Positions 1-9,200 of a stretch of 11,776 nt of DNA are shown piece by piece. The translations under genes and the position numbers were made by a program. The notes below the pieces were generated by a model. It searched no databases, had not been told where the DNA came from, and worked only from the letters and a program-made list of their open reading frames with translations. The number at the start of each line of letters is the position of its first letter. The stretch's first letter is position 1. Source of the stretch: Polyrhizophydium stewartii (lineage: Eukaryota; Chytridiomycota; Chytridiomycetes; Rhizophydiales); contig JADGIZ010000566.1 in assembly GCA_027604665.1 (NCBI GenBank), positions 1-11,776 on the forward strand, given 5' to 3'.

Positions 1-74
1 GCCGCTTGGTGGCCCTCCTCCGCCGCCTGGCCCTCCGCCGCCGCCTGGTGGCCCTCCTCCGCCTCCCGGAATGG
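1..74 (+). repeat. FH1 polyproline-coding tandem repeat
   Basis: The first exon is an imperfect CCT/CCG-Gly repeat. A 24-bp unit at 1-24 recurs with one mismatch at 40-63, 39 nt (13 codons) later. It encodes PPPPPG blocks, the usual profilin-binding FH1 pattern. The repeat probably continues upstream of the window. Confidence 0.8.
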
Positions 75-2612
75 GTAACGCTGCTCCGATCTGCATTGCA
101 TGCGGCGGCTCGTGGCTGACTTCTGCACAGCTCCCCCGCCGCCCGCACCCAAGCTGCAGATTATCAAGGCCAAGAAGCCTATGAAGGTCTGCAATGCTGG
201 CTTTTGCTCACGTCCGAAAACGGCATGCTTACATGCATCTGTTCAGCCCTTCCAATGGGAGAAGCTGGCGGACCACATTGCCGTCAGCTCGGTGTGGAAC
301 GACCTGGCCAACGATGCTTACAGCAAGAAAGACATTGTCGAGGAGGAGGAGCTCCTTGAGCTGTTTGCCAAGGTCGACGAGTCGCGCCAGATCGCGGCCC
401 CCGCCAAGGTCAAGGAAACTAAGAAGGTCGTGACGCTGATTGATGGCAAGCGTGCACAGGACATGGGTAAGTTCACACCAGGAAACATGCGGCCATGCCC
501 CGTGCGTCTTCTGACCGCATTCGCTCGACCGCCTTGGCGACGCGAAGCCATCACGATCAAGGGCCTACGCCTGCCCCTTCCGACCATCAACGCCGCCATT
601 CTGGCGGTTGACGACAAGGAAATTTCGATCGACCAGCTGGCCAAGCTCAGCAAGATTGTCCCAACAAGCGACGAGATCGAGGCTGTGCGCGCATACGAAG
701 GAGACCGCAGCGAGCTCGGCGATGCCGAAACGTTTGTCTCGCACCTGCTCGACATCCCGCGAGTCACCACCCGCGTGAGCAGCATGATCTTCCGCCGCAG
801 ATTCGACGAGGAGATCAACGAGATTGCTGCGGTGCGTCCCCGCCATGCTTTCACAGCCCATCGAGGCCACAGCGTCCGGCTGACAGCGCCTGATGCGCGG
901 GAGCCAGGATCTTAAGATGGTGCGCGAGGCGAGCGAGCAGGTCATGACGTCGCCACTCCTGAAGCAGCTGCTCGAATCGGTGCTTGTGATTGGCAACTAT
1001 CTCAACGGAACGTCGTTCCGTGGCAATGCGCGCGGCTTCCGCATCCGCTCGCTGCTTGCGCTCAAGGACACGCGGGCCAACGCGGGCAACTCTCGCTCCG
1101 TGGACACGCTGCTGCACTATGTGGTGCTCTACGTCGAGAAGCGCCACCCCCAGGCGCTGTCGTTCATGAGCGACATGCCGGCCGTCGAGTCTGCGGCGCG
1201 CATCTCCGTCAGCTCACTACAGCAGTCGGTGCAGAAGCTTCGCACTGGTTGGAACGAGGTTTCTGCCGAGCTCGAGGCCTACAAGGCCGAGGGATACCCA
1301 AAGAGCGCCGCGGATCGCTTCCTTCCAACCTTTGAAAAGTTCCTCACCGAGTCCAAAGGCCCGCGCGAGCAGACTGAGGCGATGGTTGAGGAAGTCCAAT
1401 CCAAGCTCGGCGCCATGTTCAAGCACTTTGCCGAAGACGACAAGGATCTGGTCGAGAGCCCCGAAAAGTTCTTTGACATCTTCACGACGTTTGCTCGCAC
1501 GCTGCAGGTGGGATCTCTCTGGCTGCACCCTCCCACGCGTGCATGAGTTGTTGACGCTCAAGTGTCTCGCAATGCAGCGCGCACACAAGGAGAACGACGC
1601 TGTCAAGCGCGCCACCGAAACCAAGAAGCGCCTCCAGGCTCGAGCCGAGGCGAGCAAGGCTGGCAAGGAGCTTGCACGGCTCAAGACCAAGATCCGTGGC
1701 CAAACAGTGCGACGCGGGCCTGGCCGCGACCCGTCGCCTCTCCGCGCGTCGTCGGACGGCGCTACCCCAGCTGCGCCTGCCTCTGGCGACGCTGCACCGC
1801 CGGCCCCCACCCCCTCGGCGGCTGAGAGGCTCATGGCGACCATCGCCGCCTCGGATCTGCCCACGCTGCCGGACACGGCGGTGATGACGGCGTCGGAGCG
1901 CCTCCGCTTCGAAAGCGCGCCAAAGAGCACATTCATGAGCCTGCTTCCGCCTCCCGCCGAGGGCATCCGCATGCTCAAGCCAGTCGAGGGCGAGGCGGCG
2001 TTCCTGAGCCGCCTGACCGTTCGGCGAAAGAAACCTACGATCAACTTGCTTGATACGTCGATCGATGACATTGCCGACAGTCTGCTCAAGCAGGCCGCCA
2101 AGGAAAGCAGCGGGATCGCGTCGCAGGCCATTTCGGAGGAATCCCTAGGCTCTCCAACGGAGTCACTTCAGTCGAGCGTGCTCACACTCGATGCGGATCT
2201 GGACGCTGAAGTCGACGGAGTGCCTTTGGCCGGTGCCGATGACGCAGCCGAGCCAGCGAGCGATGGCGCGGACCGCACTGCCGGCCCCGCAGGCGTCGAG
2301 TCTCCACCAGAGCTCGACGTGGGCACCCTCGACGAGCCCAAGGGTGGCCTTGCGGTGTCGTCGATGCTGCTGCGGGTTGGGTCGCTCGCGACGGCCCGCA
2401 AGACCATGCGCCGAGTGCGCAAGCAGTTCTCGCCCGAGCTTACTCGTCGGATGGCCGAACTCTCTGCTGAGGACGAGGCTACTGAAGCAGAGCCCGCTCT
2501 CATAGATCCCGCTGCCGCCGAGTCTGCTGCCGATCAGCCGCCAGCCGACGAGCCCGGCGTTGCCGACGGCCCGGCCGAGGACGCCGCCGCGAAAGGGGAC
2601 GTCGCCGAATGA
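1..2612 (+). CDS. Formin (FH1-FH2 actin nucleator), 5'-partial, six exons
   Basis: Actin nucleator: FH2 dimers nucleate filaments and stay on the barbed end, while FH1 polyproline recruits profilin-actin. Exons inferred by reading frame and family alignment: 2-74, 131-186, 247-466, 548-831, 887-1507, 1578-2612, giving 762 visible residues. In visible numbering, residues 1-30 are FH1 (runs of five prolines separated by glycine). FH2 starts near 40 with MKPFQWEKL, whose Trp is the conserved lasso tryptophan. It continues through GKRAQDMAITIKGLRLP, LLDIPRVTTRV and the hallmark GNYLN at 247-251, then TLLHY, ending in the helical SPEKFFDIFTTFARTLQ and RAHKEN. The tail (about 440-762) is Ala/Pro/Glu-rich and probably disordered. 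A weakly DAD-like stretch, SSMLLRVG followed by RRVRK, lies at 2359-2424, but no canonical DAD is clear. The N-terminal regulatory half lies outside the window. Family assignment is firm; paralogue identity is unknown. Confidence 0.95.
75..130 (+). other. Formin intron a (56 nt)
   Basis: Donor GTAACG, branch-like CTGAC at 116-120, acceptor GCACAG. Removing it joins PPGM to APPPPAPKLQ and keeps the FH1-to-FH2 frame. The upstream frame otherwise ends at a stop shortly after 130. Confidence 0.85.
187..246 (+). other. Formin intron b (60 nt, frame-neutral)
   Basis: Donor GTCTGC (weak), acceptor CTGTTCAG. Splicing gives MKPFQWEKL, the conserved start of FH2. Left in place, it would insert 20 Cys-rich residues immediately before the lasso tryptophan without a stop. 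Confidence 0.85.
467..547 (+). other. Formin intron c (81 nt, frame-neutral)
   Basis: Consensus donor GTAAGT, branch-like CTGAC near 511, acceptor GCGAAG. Splicing joins KRAQDM to AITIKGLRLP, matching the conserved FH2 segment RAQNVAI...LP. The intron has no in-frame stop, so unspliced reading inserts 27 residues. Confidence 0.85.
832..886 (+). other. Formin intron d (55 nt)
   Basis: Donor GTGCGT, acceptor GCTGACAG. It links the frame ending EEINEIAA to the frame beginning RLMRGSQDLKMV. Other AGs at 856 and 872 fail: the first meets a stop, the second is out of frame. The CTGAC lies at the acceptor itself, so the true branch site is unclear. Confidence 0.75.
1508..1577 (+). other. Formin intron e (70 nt; alternative acceptor at 1562)
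   Basis: Donor CAG|GTGGGA. The acceptor at 1577 joins FFDIFTTFARTLQ to RAHKEN, which has the same spacing as the matching mDia-type helix (FF to KEN, 19 residues) with no gap. An acceptor at 1562 is also in frame and would add five residues, CLAMQ. Confidence 0.75.
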
Positions 2613-3260
2613 AGGAACCATTCTTTCCGTCAGAGCTGCTCGCTTGCTGGCGCTCACTGCCGCCGCAGCGGGAACCGGGCGCTCCTCCAGTACCGCACGG
2701 AGGCTCACTACCACAGCGCCCGCTCATCCGCGCATCCGAGTCGCTCCGGACCTGCAGGCAGCTTCGCCGCGGTCTTGAGGTTGTCTGGCTCTGCAACCTT
2801 GGAGGATCTCGCCTGGGTCGGGTACGGCACAGCCAGCCGCAACGGAGACTCCTCGGGATGCCGTTCAAGCATGTAGCGTCCACCGCACTGTCTTCGGCCT
2901 CTTCCTCGCACATTGCCTCCTGCTGGAGCCGCCGGTCGGCGGTGCCGACACGAGTCGCTGCGACTGGGTGAGTCGTGATCACGGCCTCGGTCCGGAGCCG
3001 ACTGGCCCGTGAACAGGCCGCCCGCAAGCGCACGGGTTCTCGAGCACCCCACAGCGGACCGCATGTGTGCTTGCGGCTCCCGCAGCAGAGGCCTCCGCTC
3101 GCCGGGTGCTGGCTGCCAGCGCCAGCGCTCGCTGCTCGCGTCGCCGGCGTGCTGACCACAAGCGGTGTCGCAGGCGTTCGACTGCGCACACGACAGCTCC
3201 GCCACGGACGCCTGCTGCGGGCAGCGCCGCAGTCCTCGGCGGATCGGGCCGGGCGGCTCC
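2613..3260. other. Stretch between formin and PPR-like gene, no confident gene
   Basis: These 648 nt should hold the formin 3' UTR and the 5' region of the next gene. Plus-strand frames are Arg/Ser-rich and look like antisense shadow. A strong donor-like GTGAGT at 2968 ends a short frame (ATG at 2858) with a mitochondrial-presequence-like composition, but I could not find an in-frame continuation. On the minus strand one frame is open from an ATG at 3262 to a stop at 2708 (184 residues). Its last 55 or so residues have a coding-like composition. No recognised domain was seen. Confidence 0.5.
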
Positions 3261-6168
3261 ATGCACTCACTCAGCATGCGTGTGCGGGCACTCGCTGCTG
3301 GCGTGCGGCCTGCTCTCGCTGCTGGTCTCAGAGAGGCATGCGTATCGAGGCATCCAGCGAATGCACAGGCACTCAAACGCCGGCGTGCGGCTACACAGGC
3401 AGCACAGGCACACCCAGTCACATGCGATCTCGCGGCTGGCACAGGCGCCTGAATTCTCCTCTGCCGAATCGCCCAACAGCGGGCATGGCCGATTGTCGTC
3501 GGTTCTGCCTCTGCTGGAAGACAATCGCGACGATCTCGAGGGCGAGCTGGTCGAGCTGCTTGGCGGCAACGAGCCAGCTCCAGCGCTGGCAATGCTGTGG
3601 AGCTCAGGCGCATCTAGCGATGACTCTTCGCGGAACCGCATACGGCGGCGTGCGCTCCTGATGCTTCTTGATCGCATCCACAATTCGCAGGACGCAGCGC
3701 TCTCTCACCTGTGCATGCGCTGGGTGATGAGAAACGTCGAGACGAGATCCGCGCTAAGCGTCATTCCGACGCTGATGCATGTTGCGCGCAAGCATCCGGA
3801 TGCGGACTTTGCGCTTGAGCTGGCCGCCTTTGTGATTCGGAACTCGGCCCATCTCTGCCTCGCCGACGCACTTGACATCGCCGCCATGCTCCACCGCGCG
3901 GGCCGAGGCGATGTGGCACGCGGACTGGTGGATCCGTTTGAAAAACAGTGCCTTCGCGGCATGGCGAGCCCCTCGACATTCAAAGCTCTCATCCTGCATA
4001 ACGCGACTTTCCGGGCAGGCGTCGACGCGCTGCAGCTGCTCCGGAAGGCCGTTGCGGTGCACGGTGCGGTTGATGCTGCCGCAACCATCGCGGTTGCGCA
4101 AGCGCTCGAGCGCAGCCGCAGCCTCAAGACGCTGCAGTTCATGCTCATCGAGTTTACCATCTCTCAGCTGGGAGGCGCAGCGGGCATCGGCGCGGTTTAT
4201 GTTGCGCTTCTCAGCGCACAGCTCAAGTCGGATCCGCGAAACGCCAAAGACATCCTGAAGATTGTAAAGGGTGTCGATGCCCACATTATCGGAGCCACAC
4301 CGCAGCTGCCCGCTATTGTCGTTCTCGCGCTGCGCCACCTCAGTTACATCAAAGGCGTTCGGGATGTCGAGAGAAACACGAGCCTCTATATCCAGAATCT
4401 CTGCAGGACGCTGAGCCCAGAGGCGCTCGACACGATTGTGCAGCTCCTGCTCAAAGACAGCATGTTCGACGTGGTCGCGGCAAGGAAATGGTTTGACAAC
4501 TACTCGGACGAGGCCCGCGCGAGATCCGCTGGCGCGCCCCTCCAGCAGACAATCCGGCGGCTGATGCATGCGTACGGCCGCATTGGCGACGTCGAGAACA
4601 TGAAGCGCACGTTTGATTGCCTCCCAACGTACGGATACACCCCTGAGAACGCCGATAACATAGTGCTGCTTTCGATGTTATCCAAGAACAAGCACCTCAA
4701 CGAACTGGACAAGGTTATCGAGGCTCTGGCGACCGGCGGCGGCGAGATCACCCTCGACGTGTTGCATGTCATGATATACACGTTTCTGCGCACCGGCCAG
4801 CCCAAAGAGGCCATGCATCTGCTGCGCAAGCTGCCTGAATGGGCTCCCGCGCTCCGTACGCATATCGAGGAGCTTTTCTCGTGCTTCCAGCGCATCTTTG
4901 CTCAGCGCGATCAAACATCGCCGCAGGAGCAAGCCAGAATCCTGCGCGGTGACATCTCTTCCATGCGGACGTCGAGCTCTTTGCACATGCCCGACGCCGA
5001 GACAAGCTCGATTTCAGACGATACCCGCGGCAAAATCAACCAGATCTTGTCGTCGGCCATCCAAGGGCTGCTCAGGCTGGGCTATGCCAGCGAGGCGCGC
5101 GCCGCGCTGACCGTTTTTGCAAAAGCAGGCATGCCGCTCTCCATCGAAGCGCTCTGTGCATACATTGACCTTTTGGGTCGGTGTAAGCTGCGCGACGATC
5201 TCGAGGCGATTCTGCACAACCCTCGGGCCTTTGCGGGGCCGCTGATGAACTCGTACTTGTATGCTGCCCTGGCGCTCGCGCTGGCTCGGTGTCCGGGCAG
5301 CTCGACAAGCACCATCGACCGCGTCATGCTCGCGATGGCGCGGAGCCGGACATTCACTTTCTCCGGCGCCGATTCGTGGAACATGATCATGACAGCATAT
5401 CGCCTGGTTGGCAATTTCCCGGCCGTGCGTACGCTGTGGCTTGCGCTCAAGAAGGACTTTGCGCAGCTTGGTCGCCTGGATGCGCCGGGTTTGTTTGACT
5501 CGCGCAGCATCAATGTCGCATTTGTGATTGTTCTTGGCACTTGGGCCGAGACCGCGACGGCTGCTCGCTCTTTACGGGCAGGTTCGCTCGCATCGAGATT
5601 CCTTGAGAGCGACGCGTGGACGCAGTGGCTTGCCGAGGAGTGCATGAGCCTGGTGCGCGAGCATCGGATCGTGTTCGACTCGTTCGTTTGGGCCAAGCTG
5701 GCGGCCGAAGCATCGGCGCGCAACGTACCGCGCATGTATTTGGGCGCTCTCGAGGTCGCGACAGCTCGCTGGCAGCAGGCCGTCGAAATGGCAGGCTCCA
5801 AGGCAGACGCTCAAGGGCAATCCAGCTCGGATCTTCACAACGGTGCGGCCAGGAGCGCAGGCATCAGAGCTGGCCAAAGTGCGGGATCAGCGAGGGGACT
5901 TTCTCCGCAAGGCATGCCGTGGGGTGCCGCGACGCTGGCGCTTGGCCGGTACGCATCATGGGCGGATGGCGACACTCGCGAGCTTGTAGAGGCTGCATCT
6001 GGCTGCATCACCGCCACGGACCTGTCTAAGGTGCGCGGCGCTCTGGCAAGGCTTGGCGACGAGGCGGGTCTGCGGATCTTCGCGAGGCTCGTCGTTCGCC
6101 TCGCTCGGTTCCATCCCGCGCCTGCCGTGCGTGCTCTGGCACGCCAGCTCAAGGCAGATGCCCAATGA
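3261..6168 (+). CDS. PPR-like helical-repeat protein, probably mitochondrial; 5' end uncertain
   Basis: Probable organellar RNA-binding protein of the pentatricopeptide-repeat class, which acts in mitochondrial RNA processing, stability or translation; the specific RNA is unknown. One frame is open from upstream of 3361 to the stop at 6166-6168. The clearest PPR-like unit begins near nt 4549 ([18 protein letters not shown], then YGYTP). Further helix pairs follow at about 4650-4850 ([19 protein letters not shown]), 5035-5210 ([18 protein letters not shown]) and 5371-5460 ([19 protein letters not shown]). Most of the remainder is Ala/Leu-rich helix. Start: the long frame's upstream codon at 3067 is GTG, and its first ATG is at 3361. 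I prefer an upstream exon at 3261-3341, spliced from 3342 to 3417 or 3444, because it encodes a typical presequence rich in Arg, Ala and Leu without acidic residues. The ATG at 3276 has A at -3. Total is about 935-943 residues. The repeat class is fairly secure; the start is not. Confidence 0.82.
3342..3417 (+). other. Putative 5' intron of PPR-like gene (acceptor 3417 or 3444)
   Basis: Donor GTATCG resembles the weak GTAACG donor used in the neighbouring formin. The acceptor CACCCAG at 3417 gives a 76-nt intron, and GGCACAG at 3444 gives 103 nt; both keep the frame. The 76-nt version falls in the size range of the other introns. The branch site is only weakly recognisable. The alternative is no intron and a start at ATG 3361. 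Confidence 0.4.
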
Positions 6169-6251
6169 ATGCGGCGTGCGTGGGGGCTCGCATTCCGCGT
6201 TCTGGGGGGGGGTGTCGACGCCAGAGCAGCGCGCGAGTTGAGTTGTCCGCG
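6169..6251 (+). promoter_or_regulatory. 83-nt spacer/5' leader of mph1 with a G9 run
   Basis: This is all the DNA between the PPR-like stop and the preferred mph1 ATG, so it must carry the 5' leader, and the promoter may extend into the upstream gene. It contains nine consecutive G at 6204-6212. No TATA element is visible. An upstream in-frame ATG at 6165 overlaps the PPR-like stop. Confidence 0.5.
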
Positions 6252-9200
6252 ATGTCGGACGGCGAGTGGGACGACTTCGACGTTGACGAGGCGCTGGCCG
6301 CCGTCGCCGCGGCCGAGCGCTCCATGAATCTCGGCGTGCACGCTCCGGCGCCCGGCGTGCAGCGCACGCTGCAGGCCGGCCAGCGGCCGCCCCAGCATCG
6401 CCCGCAGCACGTCCCGAGCCTTGCGCAGGTGCCGGCACCTGCCATGCCGCCGACGACGACCGGGTTTTTCCGCCAGCACCCCCAGCAGCCGCCGACTCCG
6501 GCGCAGGCGCCGGGCCACCTCGCCGCAGGCCCGAACGCAGGCGCAGGCGGCGGCGTCTGGCACCAGCAGCAGGTTGCCGCGCCGTTCAAGCTGCGTCCGC
6601 TTGGTGCGCCGGCGCCGTCGCCCGTCTGCGCGGACCCGTTCGCCGACAGCCTTTCACGAAGCAACGGTCTCGGGGGCGGCTCGTTCTGGAGCGGCCACGG
6701 TGGACCAGCCGGTACAGGAGAACCCGCGGTGCACGGCGGCTGGTCCGCCCACACATATCCAGGTGTGCCGCTGCCAGCCCCGACGCCGCACAAGACGAAC
6801 CTCGCCGAGCTGGCGACGTGGATCTACCCAACCAACTATCCGGTCCGGGACTACCAGTTCAACATCGTCAGCCGCGCCTTGTTCGCCAACACCATGGTTG
6901 CGCTTCCGACCGGCCTTGGAAAGACGTTTCTTGCGGCAGTGGTCATGTTCAACTTCTATCGCTGGTTCCCCGAGGGCAAGATCATCTTCATGGCGCCGAC
7001 CCGCCCGCTCGTTGCTCAGCAGATCGAGGCTTGCTACAACATCACGGGCATCCCGCAGGTCAGTAGGTCGCGCCTGGCCGATAGCTGTATGCGCCGCTGT
7101 TCGCTGACGCTCGCTTTTTCGTGCAGGAAGCAACGCAGGAGCTTACTGGCTCGGTCCGCGCCGACGCTCGCGTCGCCATCTGGGCCGAGAAGAGAGTCTT
7201 CTTCCTCACGCCGCAGGTGCTTCAGAACGACTTGCGCGCGCAGACCTGCCCGGCCGACAAAGTTGTGCTGCTGGTTGTCGATGAGGCACACCGCGCGGTC
7301 GGCGCGCACGCCTACTGCAACGTCGTTCAGGAGCTTGTCAAGGCGCGCACGCCGTTTCGCGTGCTCGCCCTGACCGCCACGCCGGGCTCCGAGATGCAGG
7401 GCGTGCAGAATGTTGTCCGCGGCCTTCTCATCCAGCACATCGAGATCCGTACCGAAGAATCGCTTGATATACGGCCCTACATCTTCAACCGAAAGATCGA
7501 GGAGTTGCTGGTCAACCCGACGCCGCAAATGACCCAGATCCTCGATGCTTTCTGCAAAATCGCCGGCGTCTTCCTCACCCGCCTCAACAACGCAGGCGCC
7601 ATCTCCGAGCGCGACCCGCGCAACCTCTCGCGCTTCAAGCTCATGGTTGCTCGCGACTCTTGGCGTCAGAATGCACAGCGTGCTGGCGACGAGTCCACAC
7701 ACGCGGTCGAGGGAGACTTTGGCATCATGATGTCTCTCTGCAGCGCGATCGAGTTACAACAGAAGCACGGCATCCGCTCGTTCTACTCGTCCGTCTCGTC
7801 TTTTCTCGCCGAAATCAATGCGCTGGGAAACAAGGCCTCCCGCGCGCGCCGTGAGTTTGCGACGAGCCCCGAGCTGGCAAAGCTGATGCAGTACATCCGC
7901 GGCATCATGGCGCGGCCCGACTTTTGCAGCCATCCGAAGCTCGACAAGCTCACGGGTGTTCTTCTCGAGCACTTTTCACGGGCCCAGGCCGACGCCGACG
8001 CCGACGCCGATGCACAAGGCGGTGCAGGCCCGTCAGGCGGCAACGGGGTGCCTGCGCAGCAGCCCCAGACGCGCGTGATGGTATTCTCTCAGTTCCGCGA
8101 GAGCGTCGACGAGATTGTCGAGACTCTCAACGTGCACCAGCCGCTTCTGCGCGTCATGTCATTTGTCGGTCAGTCTGCTGGCAAGCGAGGATCGAGCAGC
8201 AAAGGATACACGCAGAAGGAGCAACTTGAGGTGCGACGCTAGTGCAATTCGGGCTGCAGTACCGGGCAATGGTTGAAATGCGCATCTGACGCTGACACAC
8301 CTGGGGCAGGTGATTTCCAAGTTCCAGTCCGGCAATTACAATGTGCTCGTGGCAACATCAATCGGCGAGGAGGGCCTCGACATTGGCGAGGTCGACTTGA
8401 TTGTATGCTACGACGCGCAGACGTCGCCCATCCGCATGCTGCAGCGCATGGGCCGCACGGGGCGCAAGCGCCAGGGCCGGATTGTCGTGCTGCTATCAAA
8501 AGGCCGCGAGGAGGACGCTCATCGCCGCGCGCAGTCGCAGTATCGCAGCGTGCAAAAGGCCATCACCGAGGGCCAGGGAAGCCGCATCCAAATGTACTCG
8601 GGCGAGCTCGCCAACGTACTTCCCACAGGCGCACGGCCCGTCTGTGAGCGCAAAGTGCTTGAGATCTCTGCCTACCAGCGCGCGGGACCCAAGAGGCGGG
8701 GCAAGGCCAAGGCAGCGCCGCCATCTCCAACGGCAAGCCCATCGCACGAGAACGCGGACCAAGAGCAGCCTCGCCCAAAGAAGCGCAAGCATGCCGCTCC
8801 AAAAGAACCGAAGGAACCCAAGCCGCCAAAGCCGCCAAAGCCGCCAAAAGAGCCCAAGGAGCCCAAGGAGCCCAAAAAACCCCGGACCACAAAGGCGTCA
8901 AAGGCGGAGCAGCCAGCCAAGCCTATGAAGCGACAGCACGTGGTCGCGACGCTGCTTTCCGAGAGCGAAGACGATGACGATGCACTTGCTGCAATCCGCG
9001 GTGTCGATAAGACCGACTTGCGGCTTATGGCAGATGCCCGCTCTGTGATCAAGTCGGCGACGAGAAAGTCGAGAGCCAAGCCGCGCGACGCAGATGCAGG
9101 CGACACCGCGAACCCTGCCGAGCCGCGAGTTACGCCGCCGGAACTGCCCGACGCTGATCGTAGCCTTGCCGAGAAACCAGAGCGGCCGCTCGCTGCTCTG

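Noticed and set aside
1217..2131. 304-codon minus-strand frame opposite the formin
   Set aside because: It lies antisense to well-supported FH2 and tail exons, has Ser/Arg/Ala-rich shadow composition, and shows no recognisable domain.
2858..2973. First exon of the PPR-like gene starting at ATG 2858 with GTGAGT donor at 2968
   Set aside because: The donor is strong and the peptide is presequence-like, but nearby acceptors give wrong frames or stops, and the 3261 exon is a simpler fit.
3067..3360. 5' part of the long frame as coding sequence of the PPR-like protein
   Set aside because: It begins at GTG with no ATG until 3361, and its Arg/Cys/His-rich composition does not match the rest of the protein. 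A eukaryotic start here is unlikely.
3754..4569. 271-codon minus-strand frame inside the PPR-like gene
   Set aside because: It is a shadow of GC-rich codons on the coding strand; the plus-strand helix repeats explain the sequence.
6165..6168. ATGA overlap as bacterial-style translational coupling
   Set aside because: The flanking genes have spliceosomal introns and typical eukaryotic proteins, and a better mph1 start lies at 6252.
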